In this document: positions 34,224 to 41,858 of the stretch, one piece after another | Layout: each line of letters starts with the position of its first letter | Position numbering within the stretch: position 1 is the stretch's first letter | Assembly: GCF_003261635.1 (NCBI RefSeq) | Contig: NZ_QFXK01000004.1 | Coordinates: forward strand, 1 to 64,000 | Direction of reading: 5' to 3' | DNA length: 64,000 nt | Source: Kribbella monticola | Lineage (GTDB): Bacteria; Actinomycetota; Actinomycetes; Propionibacteriales; Kribbellaceae | Notes under the pieces: model-generated | Databases searched by the model: none | Told to the model about the DNA's origin: nothing | What the model saw: the letters and a program-made list of their open reading frames with translations, nothing else | Program-made: the position numbers and the translations under genes

Positions 34224-35750
34224 ATGAGGAATTATCCGGTCCGGATCGTCGGAACTCCCGATCCGGCGGTCAGTCGTGGTTTGTGGCTGGTGAAATGGCT
34301 GCTGGCCATCCCGCACTACATCGTCCTGGCGTTCCTGTGGCTCGCCTTCGCGGTGCTCACGGTGGTGGCCTTCTTCGCCGTTCTCTTCACCGGCCGGTAC
34401 CCGCAGTCGATCTTCACCTTCAACACCGGCGTACTGCGATGGACGTGGCGCGTCGGCTTCTACGCCTACAGCGCACTCGGCACAGATCGCTATCCCCCGT
34501 TCACACTGAACGATGTCCCCGACTACCCGGCCCGGTTGGTCGTCGATCACCCGCCGCGGTTGTCCCGTGGCCTGGTGCTGGTGAAGTGGGTGCTGGCGAT
34601 CCCCCACCTGATGGTGCTCGCCCTGCTGCTCGGCGGTGCGCCCTACCTCGCCGACCGTGCTTCCGACTCCACGCCGTACCTGGCTGGCGGCGGGCTGATC
34701 GGCCTGCTGGTACTGATCGCCGGCGTCGTCCTGCTGTTCACCGGCCGCTACCCACGCGACCTCTTCGACCTGATCATGGGTCTGAACCGCTGGACCTACC
34801 GGGTGGCCGGCTACGTCTTCCTGCTCACCGACGAGTACCCGCCGTTCCGCCTCGACCCCGGTCCGGGCGACCAGGCTGACATCGCGCCCGATCCCCGTGC
34901 CCCTGGTCTCGGCGCCCCTGGGTTCGGCGCCCCTGGTCTCGGCGGCTCAGATCTCGCGGCCCCTGGTGTCGCTGCTTCCGGTCGGCCCGCGCCCGATCTC
35001 CGCGCTGCCACAGCGCCGGTCCCGGCTGCCAGGCCGGGCGCGACCGCTCAGCGCTGGACGACACGCCGAGTGATCAGTGTCATCGCGGGTGCGTTGCTGG
35101 TCACCATCGCTTTCGGCGTGATCCCGGCCGGTGCCGCCGGCCTCCTGCTCGACCGATCCGGCCGTGACGCCGGCGGCTACGTCGCCACCGACCTCAGGCC
35201 GTTCTCCAGCCCCGGCTATGCGCTCAGCACGTCCCCTGGTGCCTTGCACTTCGGTCCGAAGTGGCTGATGAACCGCGTTCTGGGTGACGTTCGCGTGACC
35301 GGCACAAGTGCGACGGCGGTCCCGCTCTTCATCGGAATCGCGCCCGCACGCGACGCCTCGGCGTACCTCGACGGCGTCGAGCACAGCGTCGTCGCCCGCC
35401 TGGACGGCAACCATGCCGATCCCGTCTATCAGTACCAGCCCGGCACTGCTCCGGCGGCGGCTCCGGACACCCAGAAGTTCTGGGTGGCCAGCACCTCCGG
35501 TACCGGCCGGCAGAGCATCACCTGGCAACCGCGGGCAGGCGACTGGACGATCGTCGTCCTCAATGCCGACGGCAGCCGTGCGGTCCAGGCCGACCTCGGG
35601 GTCGGTGCCACCGTGCCCTGGCTGGACGACCTGTCCTTCTCGCTGATCGGTATCGGTCTGCTCCTCCTTCTCGGCGGTGCGGTCCTGATCGCGCTACCGC
35701 TTCGCAACCGGCCGACGCCGGCCACCGACCACATCACCGCAGGAGTCTGA
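34224..35750 (+). CDS. DUF4389-domain membrane protein with internal duplication
   Basis: The second of two adjacent ATGs (34221, 34224) is best spaced from AGGAGG. The 508-residue product has two DUF4389 repeats: SRGLWLVKWLLAIPHYIVLA with FTGRYPQSIF and DRYPPFTL, then SRGLVLVKWVLAIPHLMVLA with FTGRYPRDLF and DEYPPFRLD. Each has membrane helices. A linker of about 45 residues rich in Pro, Gly and Ala (APGLGAPGFGAPGLG) follows, then another helix, an extracytosolic domain, and a final helix near residue 480. The function is unknown. It leads a unit with lipid genes. Confidence 0.8.
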   Translation: MRNYPVRIVGTPDPAVSRGLWLVKWLLAIPHYIVLAFLWLAFAVLTVVAFFAVLFTGRYPQSIFTFNTGVLRWTWRVGFYAYSALGTDRYPPFTLNDVPDYPARLVVDHPPRLSRGLVLVKWVLAIPHLMVLALLLGGAPYLADRASDSTPYLAGGGLIGLLVLIAGVVLLFTGRYPRDLFDLIMGLNRWTYRVAGYVFLLTDEYPPFRLDPGPGDQADIAPDPRAPGLGAPGFGAPGLGGSDLAAPGVAASGRPAPDLRAATAPVPAARPGATAQRWTTRRVISVIAGALLVTIAFGVIPAGAAGLLLDRSGRDAGGYVATDLRPFSSPGYALSTSPGALHFGPKWLMNRVLGDVRVTGTSATAVPLFIGIAPARDASAYLDGVEHSVVARLDGNHADPVYQYQPGTAPAAAPDTQKFWVASTSGTGRQSITWQPRAGDWTIVVLNADGSRAVQADLGVGATVPWLDDLSFSLIGIGLLLLLGGAVLIALPLRNRPTPATDHITAGV

Positions 35751-35751
35751 G

Positions 35752-36050
35752 ATGTCCCGAAAGGTGCTGGTGGCCTACGCCACCAGGATGGGTGCAACCG
35801 CCGGAATCGCCGAGGCCATCGGCGCGGAGCTCGAACGCGACGGCCACCAGGTCGACGTTCGCGAGGTCGGCAAAGTGGCCTCGATCGAGGAGTACGACGC
35901 GGTCGTCCTCGGCAGCGCCCTGGGCGGATGGCTCGCTCCGACATCGCCGGCGATTCCCGCGACTGGGAGATGATCCGGGCCTGGGCCGCCGACGTCAGCG
36001 CCGCCATCCACGCCATCGAAGCGGCTCCCTGGAACCGCCACCTTTCCTGA
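35752..36050 (+). pseudogene. Flavodoxin-like protein, internally deleted and frameshifted
   Basis: An ATG at 35752 starts MSRKVLVAYATRMGATAGIAEAIGAE, a flavodoxin FMN-phosphate loop, and continues to DAVVLGSALGG. The frame then departs and stops at 35973. In another frame the sequence from about 35930 to the TGA at 36048 reads DSRDWEMIRAWAADVSAAIH, which matches the C-terminal end of flavodoxin-domain proteins (RDWxxIRAWA). Roughly 80-90 residues between are missing. Both pieces together are a decayed flavodoxin. An intact flavodoxin-like gene is at 41064. Confidence 0.75.
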
Positions 36051-36082
36051 AGAACTCCGCAGTACCGGCTCTTGGAGTCACC

Positions 36083-37612
36083 ATGGGTTTCAACCTCGCC
36101 ACCGTCCTGTGCGAGTCCGCCCGCAGCCATCCCGGCAAGGTCGCCGTGATCAGTGCTGATCACCGGATCACCTATGCGGAGCTGGACCAATTGTCCGACC
36201 GTTTCGCCACCAACCTGCAAGCTCGCGGTATCCGGCCGGGCGACGCGGTCGGGCTGCAGCTGCCCAACCTGCCACAGTTCGTCATCGCGTACTTCGGCCT
36301 GCTCAAGGCCGGCGCCGTCGTCGTACCGATGAACGTGCTCTACAAGGCCGACGAGGTCGGCTACATCTTGCGGGACTCCGAGACCCGCCTGCTCATCACC
36401 TGGGCCGGCGTCGCCGAGGAGGCGGCCAAGGGAGCCGCTCAGGCGGGGGTGTCCGACCTCGTCACGGTCACCACACCGGGGACGACGGCACCACCGGGCA
36501 GTGTCGCTTTCGAGAGTCTGCTGGCCGAACAGCCAGGGCCGCCGCCGTTCCACCAGTCCGACCCCGGCGACACCGCGGTGATCGTCTACACGTCCGGCAC
36601 GACAGGACGTCCGAAAGGCGCGGAGCTGACGCATTTCCAGCTGTTCATGAACGCCGACACTCCCGGCCGCCTGTTCGGCGTCCGCGACGACGACGTCATC
36701 TTGGTGGTGCTGCCGTTGTTCCACATCTTCGCCTTGTCGAGCATCCTCGACGTCTGTGCCCGCTTCGCCGCGACTATGACGCTGGTCCCCCGCTTCGACC
36801 CGGCCACGGTACTGGCCACCATCGAGCGCGATCACGTCACCGTCTTCGAGGGCGTTCCGACGATGTACATCGCACTGCTCAACCACCCTGACCTCGACCG
36901 GTACGACGTGTCGTCGCTGCGGGTCGGCGTCTCGGGGGGCGCACCGATTCCCGCCGAGGTGATCGACGCCTTCGAACGCCGCTTCGGCATCGTCATCCTC
37001 GAGGGCTACGGGCTGTCCGAGACGGCGTCGACGACGACCTTCAACGTCAGCGCCGAGGACCGCCGCGTCTACAGCGTCGGCCGGCCGATCTGGGGTGTGC
37101 AGGTCGAGGTCTGGGACGAACGGGGCGCCGTTCTGCCGCCCGGTCGTGACCACATCGGCGAGCTGATGGTCCGAGGCGTGAACGTCATGCGCCGGTACCG
37201 CGGTAACCCGCAGGCCACGGCCGAGGCGTTCACCCGGGGCTGGTTCCACACCGGCGATCTGGGCTATGTCGACGAGGACGGCTACTTCTTCGTCGTCGAC
37301 CGCAAGAAGGAACTGATCATCCGTGGCGGCTACAACGTCTACCCGCGCGAGGTCGAGGACGCGTTGTACACCCATCGCGCGGTCGCACAGGCGGCGGTGG
37401 TCGGCGTACCGGACGACCTGCTGGGCCAGGAGGTCAAGGCTTTTGTGGCCCTGCATCCTGGGCAGGCCGTCCGGCCGGAGGAGCTCGTCGAGCACGTGAA
37501 GTCCCGGATCGCGCCGTACAAGTACCCCCGGTTCGTAGAGATCCGCTCGCACCTGCCGATGACGTCCGCGGGCAAGATCTTGAAGCGGGAGCTCCAGCCA
37601 TGGACCGGATGA
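36083..37612 (+). CDS. Long-chain fatty-acid-CoA ligase (AMP-forming)
   Basis: The 509-residue product has the acyl-adenylate family motifs: ATP loop YTSGTTGRPKGAELTH, GYGLSETAS, the hinge WFHTGDLGYVDEDGY with FVVDRKKELIIRGGYNVYPREVE, and the catalytic lysine in TSAGKILKREL. The ATG at 36083 is where homology begins. It activates fatty acids with ATP and CoA. Its stop overlaps the WS/DGAT start by 13 bp, so the acyl-CoA it makes is probably the direct substrate of that enzyme. Confidence 0.9.
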   Translation: MGFNLATVLCESARSHPGKVAVISADHRITYAELDQLSDRFATNLQARGIRPGDAVGLQLPNLPQFVIAYFGLLKAGAVVVPMNVLYKADEVGYILRDSETRLLITWAGVAEEAAKGAAQAGVSDLVTVTTPGTTAPPGSVAFESLLAEQPGPPPFHQSDPGDTAVIVYTSGTTGRPKGAELTHFQLFMNADTPGRLFGVRDDDVILVVLPLFHIFALSSILDVCARFAATMTLVPRFDPATVLATIERDHVTVFEGVPTMYIALLNHPDLDRYDVSSLRVGVSGGAPIPAEVIDAFERRFGIVILEGYGLSETASTTTFNVSAEDRRVYSVGRPIWGVQVEVWDERGAVLPPGRDHIGELMVRGVNVMRRYRGNPQATAEAFTRGWFHTGDLGYVDEDGYFFVVDRKKELIIRGGYNVYPREVEDALYTHRAVAQAAVVGVPDDLLGQEVKAFVALHPGQAVRPEELVEHVKSRIAPYKYPRFVEIRSHLPMTSAGKILKRELQPWTG

Positions 37613-39006
37613 CACCACTCGACGCCGCCTTCTTGGAGATCGAGGACGAAGAACCCGGCGTCTCGATGGCGATCTCCTCGATCGCGGTGTTCGAGGGACC
37701 GGCCCCGGCGGCCCAGGAATTCGCGGACCTGATGACCAGCCGGCTGCCGCTGATCCCCCGCTATCGCCAGAAGGCCCGGCAACTCCCGTTCGATCTGGGA
37801 CCGCCGGTCTGGTTCGACGACGAGAACTTCGACCTCGGCTTCCACCTGCGCCGTACGGCCCTGCCCGCTCCTGGCGGCGACGAGGAACTCGCGGCGCTGA
37901 TGGGCCGGATCATGTCCGCCCGCCTCGACCGCGACCACCCGCTCTGGGAGTACTGGCTGGTCGAAGGTCTGCCCGAGGATCGCTGGGCGCTCATCTCCAA
38001 GGTGCACCACTGCATGGTCGACGGCGTGGCGGGAACCGACCTGTACGGCGTCGTGCTCGACGACTCGCCGACACCCAGAGCCGGCGTCGCAGACGACTGG
38101 AGTCCGCAAGCCACACCCAGCACGACCTCGCTGATGGCCTCGGCTCTCGGCGAGCTACTCGTCACCCCGGCCCGTCAGTTCCGGCTCGCCACCCTGGCGA
38201 TCCGGCAGCCGAAACTGCTCGCCTATCGCGTGTGGAGCATCGGCCGGGGCCTGTGGGCGTTGTCCGAGGCGGTCCGGCCCGCGAAACGGTCGTCGCTGAC
38301 CGGATCCCTGTCGGCCGGCCGCCGGTTCGCCTTGACGCGCACGACCGTGCGCGAGGTGAAGGCCATCCGCCACCAGCTCGGCGGCACGTTCAACGACGTC
38401 GTACTGGCGGCCGTCACCGGTGGGTTCCGCGCACTGATGCTGGCCCGGGGCGAGACGCCGATGAGGCATTCCGTCCGGACCCTTGTCCCGGTCAACGTCC
38501 GGGCCCCCGGTGAGGAGGGCATTCTGGACAACCGGGTGTCGATGATGCTGGCGCAGTTGCCGGTGCACCTGGAGGATCCGGTCGAGCGGCTGGCCGCAGT
38601 ACGGGCCGAACTGGACAAGCTGAAGTCGCATCACGAGATCGACTCGGTGATGCTGCTGACCGAGCTCGCCAAGCGCGAACCGTTCCCGCTGATCGCACCG
38701 GCGTACCGGCTGGCCGCGCACGTTCCGCAGCGGTCCGTCGTCACTGTCGTGACCAACGTGCCCGGTCCACGCCGGGCTCTCTACGCGCTCGGCCGGAAGC
38801 TGGTCGAGATCATCCCGTACGTGCCGATCGGCTCGACACTGCGCACCGGGGTCTCGATTCTCAGCTACTGCGACTCCGTTGCCTTCGGCATCACCGGTGA
38901 CTACGGCGGGGCCGACATCGGCGTACTGGCCAAGGGCATCGAGACGAGCCTCGCCGAACTGGCCGCCGCGGCGAGGCGAACCGCCCGTCGTCGCCGGGTC
39001 AGCTGA
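37600..39006 (+). CDS. Wax ester synthase/diacylglycerol acyltransferase (WS/DGAT)
   Basis: The 468-residue product opens with MDRMTPLDAAFLEIED, carries the catalytic HHCMVDG motif (HHxxxDG, near residue 138), and has the conserved PVNVRAPGE, NVPGPRRALYALG and late ITGDYGG segments of the bacterial WS/DGAT family. It esterifies acyl-CoA to diacylglycerol or fatty alcohol, storing triacylglycerol or wax. Mycobacterial tgs1 (Rv3130c), the main dormancy triacylglycerol synthase, is a DosR target. Overlap with the ligase gene indicates one operon. Confidence 0.93.
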   Translation: MDRMTPLDAAFLEIEDEEPGVSMAISSIAVFEGPAPAAQEFADLMTSRLPLIPRYRQKARQLPFDLGPPVWFDDENFDLGFHLRRTALPAPGGDEELAALMGRIMSARLDRDHPLWEYWLVEGLPEDRWALISKVHHCMVDGVAGTDLYGVVLDDSPTPRAGVADDWSPQATPSTTSLMASALGELLVTPARQFRLATLAIRQPKLLAYRVWSIGRGLWALSEAVRPAKRSSLTGSLSAGRRFALTRTTVREVKAIRHQLGGTFNDVVLAAVTGGFRALMLARGETPMRHSVRTLVPVNVRAPGEEGILDNRVSMMLAQLPVHLEDPVERLAAVRAELDKLKSHHEIDSVMLLTELAKREPFPLIAPAYRLAAHVPQRSVVTVVTNVPGPRRALYALGRKLVEIIPYVPIGSTLRTGVSILSYCDSVAFGITGDYGGADIGVLAKGIETSLAELAAAARRTARRRRVS

Positions 39007-39790
39007 GCCGGTGGGAGATGTCGCTGGGATAGCGGCGCGCGAGCCCGGCCGGCGGGCTGAAAGGGCGCCACTCCCCTTCGGGTTGGGCCAGTCGATCTGC
39101 CGCGAGCCAGAGCACGGCCGGGTTGTGTCCGTAGCCGAGATGGCTGCCGGTCACCGCCACGTTCTGCCTGCCGTACCCGGGTTCTTCCACGCAGCTCTGC
39201 CAGGACACGATGCCGTCGTGTTCGGAGTAGACGGAGGTGGCGGGCATCGCCAGCGGTGGCCGGGTGTGGTGCGGTGGCGGCAGTTCGGACTCGGGGACGT
39301 GCAGGTGCGAGAGCATGCTGAAGACGCGATGGGCGCGTGTCTCGGTCGGTGCGGTCAGGCGATACGGGCTGCCGAGCGTCATCACGTCCCGGACGTGTTG
39401 TGGATGCTCGCGCGCCAGCTCCCGTGCGTAGATCCCGCCGAGGCTCCAGCCGATCAGGCTGACCGTCCGGCCGTGACCGTCGGCCACCTCGGTCAAGCGG
39501 TTCCGGATCCCTTCCACCGCGGCGCGGGTCGGGCCGATGTTGCGCCCGAGGTTCCAGCCGTACGCCCGGTAGCCGAGGCGGTTGAGGAACCATCGCAACG
39601 AAGTCGTCGAGGCGTCCGAGGCGAGCAGGCCGGGCAGCACCAGGACCGGGTGGCCGTCGCCGCGCGGCGCGGTACGGAGTACGGATCGGGCGGTGGCCAG
39701 CTGGCCGAAGTCCACCACCGCGCGGCTGGGTTCGGTGAGATACCAGAGCAGAGCGGGCGACTTGGCTGCTTGGGCATGCGAGGCGTGCAT
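38999..39790 (-). CDS. Alpha/beta hydrolase (lipase/esterase-like)
   Basis: The 263-residue product has the oxyanion region VLVLPGLLASDASTTSLRWFL, the nucleophile elbow GWSLGG (Ser), a later Asp in SVYSEHDGIVSW and a histidine in GSHLGYGHNPAVL. This fits an esterase or lipase of the PGAP1-like/alpha-beta-hydrolase type. The ATG follows GAGGAGG. It ends convergent with and overlapping the WS/DGAT gene by 8 bp. It may act on the stored lipid, but the substrate is not readable. Confidence 0.83.
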   Translation of the reverse strand: MHASHAQAAKSPALLWYLTEPSRAVVDFGQLATARSVLRTAPRGDGHPVLVLPGLLASDASTTSLRWFLNRLGYRAYGWNLGRNIGPTRAAVEGIRNRLTEVADGHGRTVSLIGWSLGGIYARELAREHPQHVRDVMTLGSPYRLTAPTETRAHRVFSMLSHLHVPESELPPPHHTRPPLAMPATSVYSEHDGIVSWQSCVEEPGYGRQNVAVTGSHLGYGHNPAVLWLAADRLAQPEGEWRPFSPPAGLARRYPSDISHRLS

Positions 39791-39831
39791 CCGGGCCTCC
39801 TCACGGCCGGGCGAGCAACGCCTACTGCGCG

Positions 39832-40815
39832 TTACTCAGGAGTACTCCCTTCAGGGTAAGGCGATCGGCCAAATCTTCCACCCGCTTCAGCGTGCCGCGC
39901 CGCCGCTGCTCCAGGACCGTCCAGCCAGGCCTCGATCCTCGCCGCGGTGAGTTCTGGTACCTCGAGTTGCGGAACGTGACCGACGTCGGGGATCAGTTCG
40001 ACGGTCCAGGCCGGGTAGCGCGCCGCGGCCGCCCGGGCCGAGCCGACCGGCACCAGGCGATCCTTCGTTCCGTGCAGCAACAAAACGGGCTGTTGTACTG
40101 CGTCGAGCATCGCCCAGGCCTGGCTTGGTCTCGCATTCAGGACCAGCAGGGATCGCGCGGCCGCCAGGAAGGCAGCGTCGAGACCGTTCACCCTCGAGCG
40201 TTGTTCCACCAGCTCCACCGAAGCTTCGACCAGTTCATCGGGGACCTTGGAGGGATCGACACAGCACAGGGCGAGCAATTGCCGTACCTGGTCCCGCGCC
40301 GACAGCTTCCGGCGGGCCTTGGCCAGCGCATAGCGACCTACGAAGGGCACCGCGAAGCGCGCGAAGACCGCCGCCACGGCGGCATCGGGCCGTACTCCGC
40401 GAGCCAGTGGCAGCGCCGGATCGATCAGGATCAGGCCGGCCACGGCGTCCGGCCGGCGGACGGCGAGCAGGATCGACACCAGGGCACCCATCGAGTTGCC
40501 CACCAGGATGACGGGACCACCGGCAACATCGTCGACGAAACGACCCACCAGCTTGGCGTTGGCCTGCACGGTGGTCGCCCTTCCGCGCGGATGACTGAGT
40601 CCGAAGCCGAGCAGATCGACGGCGAACACCCGCGCTCTGGCCGCCAGCCGAGGTGCCAGCAGACTCCAGTTCAGATGCGACCCGCCGAGACCGTGGACCA
40701 TCAGCAACCGTGGCCCAGTGCGTGGACCGCCGAAGTCGACGTAGTGGACCGGGCCGCCGAGATCTACGAACCGGCCGGCTCCTCCCCGACGTCCCGTCGA
40801 TGGATGGTCGCTCAT
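39832..40815 (-). CDS. Alpha/beta hydrolase
   Basis: The 327-residue product has the HGLGGSHLNW oxyanion motif, the nucleophile elbow VGNSMGA (Ser), a catalytic Asp in LLLHGTKDRLVPV and a histidine in IPDVGHVPQLEVP. This is the fold of esterases, haloalkane-type hydrolases and lipid-modifying acyl hydrolases; the specific substrate is unknown. It lies 41 bp before the next hydrolase and 12 bp after the SHOCT gene on the same strand. Confidence 0.85.
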   Translation of the reverse strand: MSDHPSTGRRGGAGRFVDLGGPVHYVDFGGPRTGPRLLMVHGLGGSHLNWSLLAPRLAARARVFAVDLLGFGLSHPRGRATTVQANAKLVGRFVDDVAGGPVILVGNSMGALVSILLAVRRPDAVAGLILIDPALPLARGVRPDAAVAAVFARFAVPFVGRYALAKARRKLSARDQVRQLLALCCVDPSKVPDELVEASVELVEQRSRVNGLDAAFLAAARSLLVLNARPSQAWAMLDAVQQPVLLLHGTKDRLVPVGSARAAAARYPAWTVELIPDVGHVPQLEVPELTAARIEAWLDGPGAAAARHAEAGGRFGRSPYPEGSTPE

Positions 40816-40827
40816 CCGGCCAAGGTC

Positions 40828-41067
40828 TCAGCGGTCGAGCTCGTGCTCGCGGAGGCGGGCACGAGCTTCGTCGAAAGCGTCCTGGGTGATCTTGCCTGCG
40901 GCGTACCGCCGTTCCAGCAGGTCGAGCGGCGACGGCAGCGTCGGCGGCCGGGGCTGCGGCCGATGAACGATCCGCATCCCGGCCCAGACCGCACCGCCGA
41001 CGGTGGCGGCCCAAAGAGTCAGCGCCGCGAGCAACAGACCGATGTCAGCACCCTGCCCGTGCATCAT
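40828..41067 (-). CDS. SHOCT-domain small membrane protein
   Basis: The 79-residue product has one N-terminal membrane helix (residues about 8-30) and a C-terminal SHOCT motif: DLLERRYAAGKITQDAFDEARARL. SHOCT tails are short oligomerisation segments in many bacterial membrane proteins. The start codon overlaps the flavodoxin stop, indicating co-translation. The role is unknown. Confidence 0.8.
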   Translation of the reverse strand: MMHGQGADIGLLLAALTLWAATVGGAVWAGMRIVHRPQPRPPTLPSPLDLLERRYAAGKITQDAFDEARARLREHELDR

Positions 41068-41639
41068 GCCGACCGCCCCCAGGGACGCCGGCGTACCGGT
41101 CCGACGAACGGCTGCAGCTGCTGACCGAGCTCCTTGCCCCATTGACGGGCGCGTTCGAGCTCAGCCGCGGCGATCGGGCCGGTCGAGTCCTCGACATAGA
41201 AACTCATCGGGTCCGTCAACGGCGTGAAACCGAGCCGGCGCAAGGCTTTCGCGGCGCCCTTCGCCGCCGACCCCGGCAGCTTGCGGACTTTGGTGACCCG
41301 GGTGTCGAAGGTCGCGATCACCGTGGTGGTGGTCCGCGAACCCACCGCGTCGATCCACTCCCGGATGCCTATCGAGGTCGGCATCACGACGTCGCCCTGT
41401 TTGGTCGCGTCGGACCGGGTACTCACCCGGCTCATGCCGAACGCGTGGGTCGGTCCTCCGAGGACCACCAGCCGAACATCGTCCGGTACGACGGTCGGCG
41501 CACGGTCGACCCGGATCAGATCGGTGTCGACGGTGGCCTCCAAGCCGTCGCGGATCGCCTGGGCCACCTTCTCGGTGTTTCCGAACATCGACTCGTACAC
41601 GACGAGTGCACGCAGATTCGCGGACATCTGGCTGTTCAT
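41064..41639 (-). CDS. Flavodoxin-domain protein
   Basis: The ATG at 41639 follows GGAGGCTCATC. The 191-residue product has the FMN-phosphate loop VVYESMFGNTEKVAQAI, a second flavin-contact segment GGPTHAFGMSR, and a C-terminal SFYVEDSTGPIAAAELERARQWGKELG. It is a flavodoxin-like redox protein with a longer C-terminus than classical flavodoxins. It heads the four-gene unit with the SHOCT protein and two hydrolases and is divergent from ppdK with two DosR-like boxes between. Confidence 0.85.
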   Translation of the reverse strand: MNSQMSANLRALVVYESMFGNTEKVAQAIRDGLEATVDTDLIRVDRAPTVVPDDVRLVVLGGPTHAFGMSRVSTRSDATKQGDVVMPTSIGIREWIDAVGSRTTTTVIATFDTRVTKVRKLPGSAAKGAAKALRRLGFTPLTDPMSFYVEDSTGPIAAAELERARQWGKELGQQLQPFVGPVRRRPWGRSA

Positions 41640-41736
41640 GATGAGCCTCCATCTTTCGCATCCAGCGTCACGCCGCCGGTGCGGCACCGGCAGAGCCGCG
41701 CGGCCTCCTTCGCCCGGGCCGGACGGCGGGTTCCGC

Positions 41737-41752
41737 GGGACCTTGGTCCTCG
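41737..41752. promoter_or_regulatory. DosR-like box O
   Basis: GGGACCTTGGTCCTCG, with a near-symmetric GGGACC...GGTCC core, about 105 bp upstream of the flavodoxin-domain gene start at 41639. Confidence 0.68.
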
Positions 41753-41796
41753 ACACCTGCGGGGGCCGCAACGCACGACAAGAGGTTCTCGCGGTC

Positions 41797-41812
41797 GGGA
41801 CTTTAGGCCCTG
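41797..41812. promoter_or_regulatory. DosR-like box P (closest to the mycobacterial box)
   Basis: GGGACTTTAGGCCCTG has the GGGACTT left half and the T-A centre of the mycobacterial DosR consensus (GGGACTTNNGKCCCT-like). It is centred about 55 bp upstream of the ppdK ATG. Confidence 0.78.
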
Positions 41813-41858
41813 CTGCGTGCGGTCGATCGCCGGGAGAGTTGAGCTGGAGGTGGCTTTG

